Source: Henricia sp. BOLD:AAB3569 (taxonomy: Eukaryota; Echinodermata; Asteroidea; Spinulosida; Echinasteridae). From it: a stretch of DNA of 64,000 nt. Location of the stretch: contig JBBELK010000112.1 of NCBI GenBank assembly GCA_037783545.1, positions 744,001 through 808,000 of the forward strand, read 5' to 3'. Below the pieces are notes generated by a model. It had not been told where the DNA came from. It did not search any database and saw nothing but the letters and a program-made list of their open reading frames with translations. The translations under genes were made by a program, and so were the position numbers. Within the stretch, counting starts at the first letter, position 1; each line of letters starts with the position of its first letter. Below, piece by piece: positions 28,661-39,389 of this stretch.

Positions 28661-28679
28661 CGATGTGACTGAAGCTTAA

Positions 28680-30344
28680 CAACGGGTGTGCGTTCGGGTA
28701 AATATACCCGTTAGCTTCAATAACAAGCTGATTATCCATGTCTCTGTTTGTCTTTAATTGGCGATAAAGGAATCAAACCTTTTATTCCTAGTTCGATGGA
28801 CATGGAGTTGTTCGTGTAATAAAGCATCCAGGTCACAGCGCCAAGCGGTGTATACCAAAATCATTGTAGTTGTGGTGTTGTTTCTTGTGAAACGTGTTTA
28901 AAGGGTAACTAAACGTGTTTGGGGAGCGTCGGCCATCTTAACCAGAATAACCTTTGACCCTATCCCAGCATGCTCCTGGGCTCAATATTTGTATAACAGT
29001 TCGTGTTATGTCTCTGCAGACAAAGTCCAGTCACGAACTATACGTTAATAAAGTAAACGTGCAAGTCAGTGTTTACATAAGAGTACGGTGCATAAAAGGT
29101 GCCGTTACAGTGTGTAGGCCTAGGCTACACGCGCGCAAAGCTTTCCGTTAGACCCCAAACCTTCACTCCCAAAACCCAACTAAATGGAGTCGTAATAAAA
29201 CAATTGTTGGTCTCTATCGAAGCTACGATATTCCAACATTGACATGATAATATGCATAAGGTATTCTGTTTTCATTAACACTTCAAAAACGGAATTTCTT
29301 ACCCAGAACCAACCGGGCACCGCCTCCAAGCTTGATAGAGAGTTGGAAAAGGGAACTTTCTCGACAAGGGGCAAGACAAAGGGCGCCCTCTCTGGTTACC
29401 GCGGCAATTAAATTTCTCTTACATACCTAAGCATTTAAGCAAGATTTCAGCCTCTCGATAACACCAACTTTATCTTTACTTGGGGTAAAAGAAAGATACA
29501 TGTAATTTGAATGTCATCAGCGTAACAGTGGTATCTGACATAGCATAGGCTATGTCTGAGTTCACTCAAGTAGAGTAAACTCAATAACATTGGCCCACCA
29601 TTTTTTTTTGTCACGCATGTAGCTATATCATACGGTTACTGTATGACGAGCTGGCACGGGGGTTGTGCCTAATCCCCAGCCTAATCATGGTAATCCTACA
29701 TGTCTAACTAGGCCCAGTCTCTAGCGAGCCATTTCCAGTACATCGGTACAAATGGAAAAATGAAAATCTGAAATTTTAAGTTCTCAGAACAGATTTGCAT
29801 TTTGATTGCCAAACAAAACTTAACATCTTCTGAAACTTTTCCCAGAAGTATTAATATATAATACATTCCCTTTCATTTTTGTTGCATACACATGTGCACA
29901 TGGTGACAATTTCTGTAAAGTAACTTACGTTACCTGTAGTTTCTTTCGTTTTTGTCTGCTTAAAATTGCCACACAGTTCTTCCCACCAACGTACTCTTAC
30001 TTTGGAATGTGTATACGACCGACAATGGGAGTCAAGAGAATTATTGACAAAGTTAGGACTTATATGTTGAAAAAAACATCATAAATAGCACAGGTAAATT
30101 ATTTCACATTATTCCTGTTCCAAAGAGAAACGTCGTCAGTTTATACAAAACTGTAAATTTTCATTTTCTTATAGAACTCTTCTGTTACTATGGTTGTAAA
30201 CATTTCGCCTAAAAAAATAAAAGTAACTTCTCGTGGGAGGAGTTTATTACAAATCGGCTCAAATTGTGGTAACGTAAGTTTCAACTTTGGTAACGTATGT
30301 TTCCTCTTAGGACATTTGACTTTGATTGATTTTGGTAATAATAT
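28680..30344. other. Unassigned stretch
   Basis: Host-like AT-rich sequence without a recognisable gene, RNA or complete repeat. Confidence 0.4.
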
Positions 30345-30655
30345 TTTGCTTGACCTTTGCTGATTTGAGAATGGCTTGTGTTCAAGCATGCAAAATGGAC
30401 CATAAAAGCAATTACCAAAGGCATTAATATACAAGCCCTTGTTTCAAGAATCAGTGTCTTCTGCAAAACAACAACTTAAAACGTTCAGGACAGTTCGGGA
30501 CAGTTCGTGTTTTGCTTGACCTTTGCTGATTTGAGAATGGCTTGTGTTCAAGCATGCAAAATGGACCATAAAAGCAATTACCAAAGGCATTAATATACAA
30601 GCCCTTGTTTCAAGAATCAGTCTCTTCTGCAAAACAACAACTTAAACGTTTCTTA
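30345..30655. repeat. 166-bp tandem duplication
   Basis: TTTGCTTGACCTTTGCTGAT begins at 30345 and again at 30511; about 140 bp are nearly identical between the copies. Between them lies ACAGTTCGGGACAGTTCG, itself a short tandem. It is a recent local duplication with no coding meaning visible. Confidence 0.85.
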
Positions 30656-30828
30656 TATTTTTAAAAGCTATAAATTTTATAAACCTTACAACAAGTAGAA
30701 CAAGTTATAAGGGAAAAGTATAAGAGCAACTGTACACTGAAAATAATTCATTTCGTAAAGAACGACAGATATTTCAACAATGTATGAAACTGGTAACGTA
30801 TGTTTCGATACAGTTAGTATTGTTTTCT

Positions 30829-31130
30829 TCAGTTATTCTCTGTGACATAGCGGCTAAACTTTGCTTCGATCTCCAATTTGTCCTCGTCATTTAATCGAAA
30901 CAAACGTTTTGATGTTACTTTCCGTTCAGGTGGACTAATGCGGCACATAATTTTGCCTCTAGGGATCCACAGGTAATCTGATGATACAGGCCATTTGAAG
31001 AGATCAGGAAACTTGTCACTGCTCTTCATAAAGTGAATGAAAACATCTTCGTCATGTACCACTTGTCATTGTACACTGCCGCTACCCAATCATGTTCATA
31101 TACTGTAGAGGGTTTGCTCCATAACTCGAT
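30829..31130 (-). pseudogene. Fragment of an unidentified repeated protein
   Basis: Minus-strand frame EHDWVAAVYNDKWY shifts by one base into DEDVFIHFMKSS, FKWPVSSDYLWIPRGKIMC, RISPPERKVTSKRLFRLNDE, ending at a stop at 30829. The run 'VA..Y.D.WY ... V.F......FKWP...D......I.C.I..P' is a module I associate with uncharacterised proteins repeated in aquatic animal genomes. The frameshift and the lack of any other domain mark it as a remnant. Confidence 0.45.
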
Positions 31131-31385
31131 TTTAACACCATGTTAACATCGAGTTAACACGGTGTTTGTTCTGAGATCACAATTCTGATTAAGTTAACAG
31201 ATCTGTTACACTAACACGAAACCCAGAGTTGTGACTTCGCCCTATGTACAGTGCAGAAATTTAACATGGTGTTAGCGTGGTGTTAACCTGGACGTTCAAT
31301 TAGAGGTCGAGATTAATGCCGTGTTATACTAACACGTAACACACACAGAATTGTGACCTCACCCATGCATTGTTGCAATGGCCAA
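31075..31385. repeat. Diverged repeat with GTTAACAC words
   Basis: Two imperfect copies about 120 bp apart share ACTAACACGNAAC...GTGACNTC.CCC. The region is also rich in GTTAAC/TTAACACC inverted words. Too diverged to assign. Confidence 0.4.
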
Positions 31386-31430
31386 TAACAAAAATCCTAC
31401 TTACACTTCAACCTGCAATGAAGTATAAGT

Positions 31431-32060
31431 TCCGAGCACATTTCTTCAGGGAAGACTGAGTTGGCACAGTGGATGTGTACAAAAAGTGTACTGTGACTCC
31501 CGATCAGGCGATTGGGGTTCAATTACCGTCGCTGTGAGATTGTAGTTGCTTTTTGATCTACTTGGGTTCAATTCAAGACGTTTCATTGCAACGTAAGGTT
31601 TAAATATAAGTTCCGAACACATGTTTCAAGGACGACTGAGTTGGCACAGTGGATGTGTACTCGGACTCCCGATCAGGCGATCGAGGTTCAATTCCCGTCG
31701 TTGTGAGGGATTATTGTTTCTTTTGATCTACTTGGGTTCATTTCAAGATGTTTCATTGCAACCTTAGGTTTAAATATAAGTTCCGAACACATGTTTCAAG
31801 GACGACTGATTTGGCACAGTGGATGTGTACTCTGACTCCCGATCAGGCGATCGAGGTTCAATTCCCGTCGTTGTGAGGGATTATTGTTTCTTTTGATCTA
31901 CTTGGGTTCAATTCAGATGTTTCATTGCAACCTAAGGTTTAAATATAAGTTCCGAACACAATTCTTAAGGGAAGACTGAGTTGGCACAATGGATGTGTAC
32001 TCTGACTCCCGATAAGCCGGTTGGGGTTCAACCCTCGGACCCGTCACCTTGAGGGGTTTT
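31431..32060 (+). repeat. Tandem array of tRNA-like units (four, ~170 bp)
   Basis: Units start with TTCCGA(A/G)CACA at 31431, 31613, 31782 and 31951 (spacings 182, 169, 169). Each has GAGTTGGCACAGTGGATG, like a pol III A box, and about 35 bp later GAGGTTCAATTCCCG, like a B box. This is the head of a tRNA-derived SINE. The following tail includes GATCTACTTGGGTTCA. Tandem rather than dispersed arrangement is unusual for SINEs. Confidence 0.7.
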
Positions 32061-32159
32061 AAGAGAGATCCTTTAAGGGAAAAAGGGTCAGGATTTTTAT
32101 TGTACTTAGAGAGAATTATTGTACAAGATGTTAGCAAAAGCTCGTTTTATTTTATCTAG

Positions 32160-32310
32160 TTGGGGGACCAACACCCGTGGATGTCGAAGTACCGTGGAAC
32201 TCGAACAGCCACGGGCGTGTGGGATCCTGTCTGCCGCGGGATTCGAACCGGCAACGCCCGATTGGGGAGCGACACCCTTACCGCATCCTCCATCTTGGGT
32301 CCCCCCGCGA
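32160..32310 (-). repeat. tRNA-derived SINE head (minus)
   Basis: On the minus strand, GATGCGGTAAGGGTGTCGC is followed by CCGGTTCGAATCCCGCGG, an excellent B box with the canonical TTCGAATC T-loop. No tRNA cloverleaf closes fully, so this is a SINE rather than a tRNA gene. Confidence 0.55.
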
Positions 32311-32344
32311 GAATATCGATTCTATAATATTTAAGGAATAGCCT

Positions 32345-32440
32345 AAGCAGGAGAACGTGAAAATAAAAATCTGTCTTCCAGGTTTCGAACCGGGGTTCTT
32401 CGGTACCGCGGTTCCGCACTTAGCTACAGGACCACTGCTG
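32345..32440 (-). repeat. Second tRNA-like head (minus)
   Basis: Minus strand: GTAGCTAAGTGCGGAACC (A-box-like) and CCCCGGTTCGAAACCTGG (B-box-like). It sits between two tandem tRNA-like arrays. Confidence 0.45.
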
Positions 32441-32470
32441 TTGTACGAAATTCGCGTCGAAACTTAAATA

Positions 32471-33065
32471 CTTAAGGTACCAGTCCGCACTGAGTTATTT
32501 TTTTCAAAACTTGACTATTCCAAGGGGCTGTGAGGAACCGAACGGGGGTCCTCAGGATTCGAAGCTCCGCTTACTACCACAGGGGCCTTGCTGTTGGCTG
32601 AAATTAGTGCCTAATCTTATATACTTAAGGTACCAGTACGGACTTAGTTATTTTTTAAAAACTTGATAATAAGGGGTTGCGAAGAACCGAACGGGGGGTC
32701 CTCAGGACTCGGAGCTCCGCTCACTACCACAGCGGCCTTGCCGTTGGCAGAAATGTGCTCCGAATCTTAGATATATAAGGTACCAGTCCAGACTTAGTTA
32801 TTTGTTTAAAACTTGATCATAAGGGGCTGTGAGGAACCGAACGGGGGGTCCTCATGACTCGGAACTCTGCTCACTACCAGCACAGCGGCCTTGCCGTTAG
32901 CAGATATTTGCTCCGAATCTTAGATACTTAAGGTGAAAGTCCGGACTTAGTTATTTTTTTTCAAAACTTGATCATAAGGGCTGCGAGGAACCGAACGGGG
33001 GGTCCTCAGGACTCGGAGCTCCGCTCACTACCACAGCGGCCTTGCCGTTGGCCGAAATTAGCGTT
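32471..33065 (-). repeat. Tandem array of tRNA-like units (four, ~150 bp)
   Basis: Units start CTTAAGGTACCAGT (plus strand) at 32471, 32624, 32774 and 32927 (spacings 153, 150, 153). On the minus strand each contains TGTGGTAGTGAGCGGAGCTC (A-box-like) and CCCGTTCGGTTCCTC (B-box-like). Its sequence is unrelated to the array at 31431 and in opposite orientation, so two different SINE-like sequences were amplified in tandem side by side. Confidence 0.7.
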
Positions 33066-33402
33066 TATTCATTATAACACAAATGAGTTTTGATCCATCC
33101 CATCTATTTTTGAAATTTGTGGCAATAAAAACCAATCATGTATACTGCCTTTAAATCGGACTTTGAGCCCATTCCTCAGATAAGTGTTTAGTGGTCCCCT
33201 TTAATTATTGCCTGAAGATGTTGAAGGGCCTGTATGTATTCCACACTTGTTCCTACATGTATGCTAAACGTGTATATTAACTTGAGATTGGAAACTGCGT
33301 GAAATGAACGTAGATTGTCGTAAGTTTGTGCAGCTATAACCACAGTATCGCAAAAATAGAGAATTTTATGGAGTTAATCATAAATCAGGTGCCTATTGAC
33401 CC

Positions 33403-33534
33403 TATCGAGTAGCCGCCATTTCGTGGGGCAGTTTCTTTGTTCCTCGAGGACATGCATGGTTACACATATTGTGCTTGCATTGTTGAACGGTTTAAGTAAC
33501 AAAAGGTGCCCCATAAAATGGCGGCTATTCGATA
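33403..33534. mobile_element. Short MITE, TIR TATCGARTAGCCGCCATTT
   Basis: Inverted ends at 33403-33421 and 33516-33534, with the core word GACATGCATGGTTACACAT. A shorter relative is at 35838-35929, showing that it is a dispersed family. The target duplication is not clear. Confidence 0.65.
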
Positions 33535-34202
33535 CGATCTATAGGCCTACGTCATGTACTAATTTAAATCCAAAACCCAGAAATTTAGCATTGTTTTAAA
33601 ATATTGGAAATATTCCACCTGCCTTTTGACTTTGATATGAGTAACTAATATGCCTTGGATGTTTTCAGATTACTAAAGTTGCCATGGTACATGTAGTCTA
33701 TATACATGTCTATCCACTGGGAACACAGCTAATAAAAAAAACATGCAGTGCCAAGTGATGTCATGTAGAAGGTTTATTTATATTGCCAGAGCCGGTAGCT
33801 AAATCTATACATGTACATAGCTCAACACCAATTACTCATTTTTTGGTTATGTCTGGAAATACATTTAAACGGAGGAAAAGCTGGCCATTGCTTGTATAAT
33901 ATTCATACCAGAACTGTAACAAAGAACCTTTGTCAAATTAGGGATCATATAGGCCTAGTGTTTTATAAATACATTTGTTGGTCGGTAATTGGGATTACAA
34001 GTGAATACATGTAGCAGGCTTATAAAAAGAATGTCCTTTGGGTTATAAGTAAATAATGAAAGTACAAATAATTGGATAAATAAAAATGTGAAATAATGTT
34101 TGCTACAAATGTTACATACATGGGGTATTTTACTCTTGGGTTCATAATTATTACATTACTAATTAATACAAATTTACTACACACTGGGCTTTGTCAAAGA
34201 GG

Positions 34203-34344
34203 CTTAAAGGCACAGGCTCGTCAGCAATGCGCGCCCGCCAAATGTGTGCCACGCAATACGCAGCTCCATAGCAAAGGCATGGAGCTGCGTGTTTCGAGCA
34301 CGAATTTGGCGGGCGCGCATTGCTGACGAGCCTGTGCCTTTAAG
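34203..34344. repeat. Fold-back element, 41-bp perfect arms
   Basis: 34203-34243 is the exact reverse complement of 34304-34344; an inner pair (ACGCAGCTCCA against TGGAGCTGCGT) lengthens the hairpin. Only about 12 bp of loop remain. The arms contain GCGCGCCCGCCAAAT. Confidence 0.9.
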
Positions 34345-34379
34345 GCCTGCTTTATGTACGCATTTGACTTTTTTTGGTC

Positions 34380-34710
34380 AAACTTACCGAGACGATGCGT
34401 ACTTTCCTATTTTTAATCCACTGCGGACAGCCTCGGAAGTTTCTTTCCGGAAAACTTTTCTTGGCCAACTGCTGCCTAGGAAAATTGACCAAGGAACTTT
34501 TTCCGAGACAATAAGTCCAATGTGGACACATCGAGTTGGAAAAGCGCTCTGGAAGCATATGTCCGGGCCGTGAAGGTCATACTGTGAAGGGACACTGCGC
34601 ATGCTCTCTCACGGTCTCGGTACAATTTCCCGTGTCGAAAAAGTCCAAATGTGGAGAGCACTAAAATTTGGCCATTTTTCATTTTACCATCGTCTCGGTA
34701 AAACCTCCCA
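34380..34710. repeat. Possible TIR element next to the fold-back
   Basis: TTACCGAGACGATG (about 34384) is matched inverted by CATCGTCTCGGTAA (about 34690). Further subterminal repeats such as AGTCCAATG(T/C)GGACAC occur twice in the same orientation. The ends are not defined. Confidence 0.4.
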
Positions 34711-35315
34711 AAAAACAAGTCCAATGCGGACACTAGTTTGTCTTTTTCGGACAATATTGTTGCAATTTATGTATTGCTAGAGCTACCTGTTATTTGTTTT
34801 ATATCGCGCAGAATGTACCGTTAAGACTGCTTTTTGATAAATTGCTAAATGCTGTGTTATAGGGCACACATTACATCAATAGCCACTGGTTAATTACACT
34901 TGGAAACAAACTGTGTTGTTCATTAAAGTGCCTTTTGTTTTTACAAAGAAAAATAACCGTACTCTGTTAGAAAGGAATGTTAGCAGTAGCTATTTGTGTT
35001 TTTACAAAGGAAAGCTAATGCTTTCCCCCTAGAATTCCTTTTAATGAATGTAATTTGAGTATATCCTGTGCAATCTATATTATTGTAAATTATATATTAC
35101 TCTATCGCAACATGATTGAATTGGTAACAAATAGATATGTACAATTTACACCGCTGTGACAATGTACCACTTCTAAATTTGTATTCACAAATCTATACAT
35201 CATCAGTGCATTATAATATTTAGCTATATGAAGTATATTAAGCTGGTTCCCTTTCTCAAAACAGTGGTCCAGTAATTGGAGGGTACCAGGTGTGAATAAA
35301 ACTTGTTTCCGAGTT

Positions 35316-35792
35316 TTTAAAGATATACAGTCCGTGCGTTTTGGGTGTGATCATTTTCTAGAAACATAAAAGTTATTCGCTTTCAAATGAGACATCAACG
35401 AAAAAAACGACCAATGTTTAGTTATCGCACAATTACTGTCAATAATTCAAGGCGTAGACTGACCACCCGTAATCGGTATACAACAACGCGCAGCGCACAG
35501 TGCCCCCTCGGACGGGTGGCCTGTCCAATATCTGTTCCTCTGTTTCGGAAATTCTTCCGAGGCAGAAGAAAAGAGATTTTACAGGCCACCAGTCCAAAGG
35601 GCGCGCTGCATGCACGCGCCACAGACCAAACATGGGAAGTCCGATGTGGGCAAGTGTAGGCAAGGTGCAAACAACAGCCGTATAAAAACGGCATTTTCAC
35701 AGGATTGCCAATGTCTAAAATACAAAGTACGATGTTTTGTTGTTAAAATAAAGTTCGGAGATAAAAAGAACCACGGACTGTATATCTTTAAA
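35316..35792. mobile_element. MITE-like element, 21-bp TIR
   Basis: TTTAAAGATATACAGTCCGT(G) at 35316-35336 is matched exactly inverted at 35772-35792. The interior has further opposed words (GGTGGCCTGT and ACAGGCCACC). At 477 bp it has no transposase. Confidence 0.8.
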
Positions 35793-35837
35793 ACAACCAG
35801 CTTTTAGTTTGTCTCAAAAAAAACAATGCGTACAGAC

Positions 35838-35929
35838 TATCGAATAGCTGCCATCTTGTAGGACATGCATGGTTGCACATTTTGTGCTTACATTAATGCC
35901 CCACAAGATGGCAGCTAATAATCAATACG
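35838..35929. mobile_element. Second copy of the TATCGARTAG MITE
   Basis: TATCGAATAGCTGCCATCTT at 35838 and an inverted partner AAGATGGCAGCTAATAATC near the right end; the core ACATGCATGGTTGCACAT matches the copy at 33403. It is internally shorter. Confidence 0.6.
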
Positions 35930-36835
35930 GTCTATAGCAGAAATTGGCAGAATACCAGGTGATGAGATTTCAGCTAGTATGCCTACATGTAATCTGTTCT
36001 ACTGCAGTATTTTCTAATTAAAAGTCGTGTTATGAAATATGCCGTAGAAGTGATTACATCATACACTTACATCGTACAGATATAAGGTGCATGTCAAAAC
36101 ACTAACAGGAGTGCTGTGCCTTTTTTCTCAGTCATTTTCTCCTGGTGGATATATAGGGAGAGGCAAATTATAGCACTTTGCCGTAAATTGCCTTTCCCAC
36201 CCAGGAGTAAATGGGTACCTGGGAATTGAGCCAAATGACCAGGGATGATGATAAATGTCGTCAGTCGTGGATGTGCGCTAAAGAATCCAGCATTATTTTT
36301 AAGTTACGACACCAAGTTAAGAGGTAAAACAAAAAAAATTATCAAATTATTTAAGCCTAAAAACCTTAAGGCAATGTTTTATTCACTGCCCAAGGTTCTC
36401 ATAATTCTGCAATTACAAACATTTCAAAGCCTATTTAGAAAAATTTTCTGAAATCTTAAACTAATCCTAACTTCAAAGTGAAATTCAAATTATTTGGCAT
36501 GTAAGTAGAAAAATAATTTTGTTTGCAATTTACCAAATATAATGAAAATAACCAATTAAACTAATTTGTTCTTTAAATTCTAGTAAATATGCGACAAATG
36601 TATACACGGAATGCATATTAATATTATTACATGGATCATCTAGACAGATGTACATGTATACATGTATATACAAAGTCAGCATCCTGGCATAATGTATTAT
36701 ACAAATTCAGTATAGTTTTTCTGTCTTTCTTTTAACTACAATGTAATATATTTACATATCCCTGCTCCCTGCTTTGCTCCGCACTAGCTGGAAAAAAAGG
36801 TGCGCTTATTGTGTAACTATTTGGTTATTTAATGA

Positions 36836-36930
36836 TACCGCATTTTTGATTCCAGCAGTGGACAAAATAACATGACGCATGCGCAAAGCTTTAAAATGAT
36901 GTCATCATGACGTCACAGTCCACATAGTCA
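36836..36930. repeat. Dispersed repeat, also at 43530-43640
   Basis: TACCGCATTTTTGATTCCAG...GTGGACAA...ATGACGCATG...CACATAGTCAACGT is a diverged copy of the sequence at about 43530-43630 (TTACCGCATTCTCGGTTCC...). Its boundaries are not resolved. Confidence 0.5.
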
Positions 36931-37078
36931 ACGTGAATCTTTAATACTTAAACTCGATCCTCAGTGTCCAGATTTGTTTGTGTACTTTTTATTGGGGCTA
37001 TTCCCAAATGACCCACGATGTCAACTGCCAAAAATGACATCAAGATCAGTAAAAACTCCAAATAAAGTTGCTCATTAA

Positions 37079-37688
37079 CCCTCCGGGAATGGACCCTACC
37101 AGTTGCCGACTGGCTAATTATGCGTTTTTGTTAATTACTCTGCGTATGAATTTAGTTAAAATCTCATTTTTCATGACTTTATACGCTTGAGGAATTTGTG
37201 TGGCCTAGTTACGTTCATTCACCCGCTGTATCAGTTACAAGGCCAGCAGGCCCAAATGGGAATTCCCCATTGACTGTGCACAGACGGCTTTGGCATGGGG
37301 GGGGGGGGGGGGGGGGGGGGGGGGGAGGGGGGCGGTGTAATTGATGCAGTTGATGAAATTGATGAATTGATCAATTGGGAACTGGAGCGATGTCAGTCAT
37401 CTGTTGGGCACGTTCTTTTCAGTCAAGCTTTTTAGCGTATCTAGTTCTAGTTATAAACGGAGCTTTTGACTGCCCATTTAGCCATTTAGCCAACCCCCAC
37501 CCCCCACCAAAAATTACTGGATCCGCACTTGGTTTATACAATCTCTAGACCGTCCGAATGAATTTGTAAATGCTAAGAGTCCATTTATGCAGGGGTATCT
37601 GCCCCGTTTATTGAGTTACACACTGCCAGCTGTCGACTGGTACAACTCCTGTAACGAGGTACCTGGATCGCCCACGCGCACCGCAGGG
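37079..37688. mobile_element. piggyBac-like non-autonomous element
   Basis: TTAA (37075-37078) followed by CCCTCCGG at the left; CCGCAGGG followed by TTAA (37689-37692) at the right. TTAA target sites and ends starting CCC are typical of piggyBac. Subterminal CCAGTTGCCGACTGG and CCAGCTGTCGACTGG pair with each other. It is 610 bp with no ORF. The TIR is short with one mismatch, hence moderate confidence. Confidence 0.55.
37297..37325. repeat. Poly(G)29 tract
   Basis: Twenty-nine consecutive G followed by A and six more G, inside the piggyBac-like element. Such a run is prone to G-quadruplex formation and to sequencing-length errors. Confidence 0.9.
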
Positions 37689-38489
37689 TTAATAAAAACG
37701 TTTGACCATTAGTTGTGTTGTAAGAATTGTTTTGGTTGATAATCTTTTCAACATCCTTTTTCTGTCAACTTGAATCTCTTGTTGCACATTACTTGAGAAA
37801 GAAGTTACGACCCAAGGATACCAGAGAAATGAAAACAATGAAATATCCTATTTTTTTCAGACGCTACACTGCACATTGCAATTTATAGACAAATAATGGG
37901 AAGAATATTATTGTGACTGAGAGCCCAAAATGCAATGTGTGTGAACCTGACGAGTGCGTTCAAGCATACATATTTTAACTCCTTGTCACATGTGAAGAGT
38001 TTCATTGCAAAAAGCTATATATCCATTTTGGGCATTTTAAAAAAACTGCCATTTTGTATTACAAATGGCAAATTCCAATAAGTAAAACATTTTTTGTGGG
38101 ATATAACACAGTTTGTCAATAATCTATTTGACAAATGTATAGGACCACCAATCGAAAATGTACTGACACCATTATCTAAATTTTTTGGATATGCCAACAT
38201 TGAAAATTGACGTTGCTTTATGCAACGTTAATGGGACTTTAACTACCTCTCCAGCATATGACTTTAACCCCAACCCTCCCAAGATGTGTGTAAAAATTCG
38301 TGAATTTTGAGAATTTGGAATAATACAGTACCCTCTCTTTTCCCAGTCTCCCATTTTTCCTACCCTCCCCTCCCCACCCCGCCCCAAACCCAGCCCCTGT
38401 TTGTCCTTTTCTCCCACTACCCTCTTTCCTATGTACTCCTAATCCCCGTTTCGTTCACCCTCCAGCGCCAGACCTTCCTTTGTTTCCCT

Positions 38490-38786
38490 AATAGACTACT
38501 AAAGTGTGACGTCAGTTGCCATGGTAATTGGGTCTAAACATTCGCTGGTAATCTGAAACATACCTTGCTAAAGTGCGGCCACCGATTTCACGAATCCTTA
38601 TGCACTGCGTGAACCCGCAACATTTCTGTGATAATTACACGCAAGCCTATGGGGCTTATGCCATTTTCAAAAGTTGCGCAAGCTACGAAATTTTTCGTGA
38701 AATCGGCTGCAGGGAAACAGTTTTAGTGTAGACCAAGCAACCTTGGCAACACACAAAGGGTGACATTTTCACTTTAGTAGTCTATT
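38490..38786. mobile_element. Outer MITE of a nested pair
   Basis: AATAGACTACTAAAGTG at 38490-38506 is exactly inverted at 38770-38786. If TA (inside AATAG) is the duplication, it fits a Tc1/mariner-type MITE. The interior is occupied by another MITE (38579-38710). Confidence 0.75.
38579..38710. mobile_element. Inner MITE (family of 44024-44186)
   Basis: CCGATTTCACGAA at the left and TTCGTGAAATCGGCTGC at the right, with interior words (GCACTGCGT, TATGGGGCTTATGCCATTTT, AAGTTGCGCAAGCT) shared with the copy in a myosin V intron. Confidence 0.75.
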
Positions 38787-39149
38787 GGCTTTCCACCTCA
38801 TCAACCCTTCCTTCTTCCTGACTGCTTCTCTTTATGTTCCTCCCAACATCATGTTTTCATGTGCCGTTTTTGTTTGCTTGTCCTAGTCATTTGGTCCTTG
38901 AAGAAGATAGACTCTGGTAGGGTTGGAACACGAGGCCACTAAATTTACAGCGTGAAAATACACAATAGTGAGGTACAATTAGTGATCACGACTTTGTTTA
39001 GCTAAACCCCAAAATCTACGCTACCGGTTTTCAACCAATGTTGACAACAAAACTACACTTGGGATATTTGTGTAAACGCCACAAGTTCACACACATTGCC
39101 TAACCGTGTACGACCGAAACCTTACAAAAAAAAAATTATCGGAGACCGC

Positions 39150-39389
39150 TCATACTCTCTTGGCGCAATCCAAGTGGAATGACTCTGGAATGGTGATTTC
39201 GTTGAGCAGTCTGGACGACGGGTTGTAAGGGAACGTTACTGGGAACATGTGTTTGGTGTCGATCAAGAGCTGTGCTTCTTTCTTTGGGTCCATTCTACCT
39301 CCTAGTTCGGCCTGAACCTTGCGAATGAATGAAACTTCTGTCTTCTTTTCGTACTCGTCAGGCGTGTAAAGGTTCAAGATTTTCACAAC
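39150..39389 (-). CDS. MYO5: Myosin V, last coding exon (exon G)
   Basis: Minus-strand exon starting after CCTCCCAG: VVKILNLYTPDEYEKKTEVS FIRKVQ, DTKHMFPVTFPYNPSSR, IPESFHLDCAKRV and stop. It is the extreme C-terminus of the DIL (dilute) globular tail of class V myosins, where vertebrate proteins read 'K.LNLYTP...E..VSVSFIR' and 'KH.FPVTFPFNPSS'. Myosin V is a two-headed, actin-based motor that carries organelles, vesicles and mRNA; this tail binds cargo receptors and folds back to inhibit the head. The exon is open and ends where family members end. It is the last of seven exons visible here; head, IQ motifs and coiled coil lie upstream, beyond the window. Confidence 0.93.
   Translation of the reverse strand, partial: VVKILNLYTPDEYEKKTEVSFIRKVQAELGGRMDPKKEAQLLIDTKHMFPVTFPYNPSSRLLNEITIPESFHLDCAKRV

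Larger units (their letters stand above)
23611..28676. mobile_element. Complete PIF/Harbinger DNA transposon
   Basis: 5,066 bp with 14-bp ends AGCTACAGTCACAT (left) and the complement of AGCTTCAGTCACAT (right), followed by imperfectly matching CCGGCG. TAA flanks both sides (23608-23610 and 28677-28679), the 3-bp TWA target duplication of PIF/Harbinger. It carries the two genes the superfamily requires, in convergent orientation: a DDE transposase (24303-25649, plus) and a MADF/Myb-like protein (minus, 28170-26430), each with its own TATA box and AATAAA. Both ends hold long subterminal motif arrays. The transposase is intact; the partner gene may or may not be. Autonomy is therefore possible but not proven. 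Confidence 0.9.

Noticed and set aside
26666-28672. Plus-strand ORFs of up to 199 codons opposite the MADF/Myb-like gene
   Set aside because: Antisense to a coding sequence with recognisable domain, introns and TATA; the longest runs into the subterminal array and is low-complexity.
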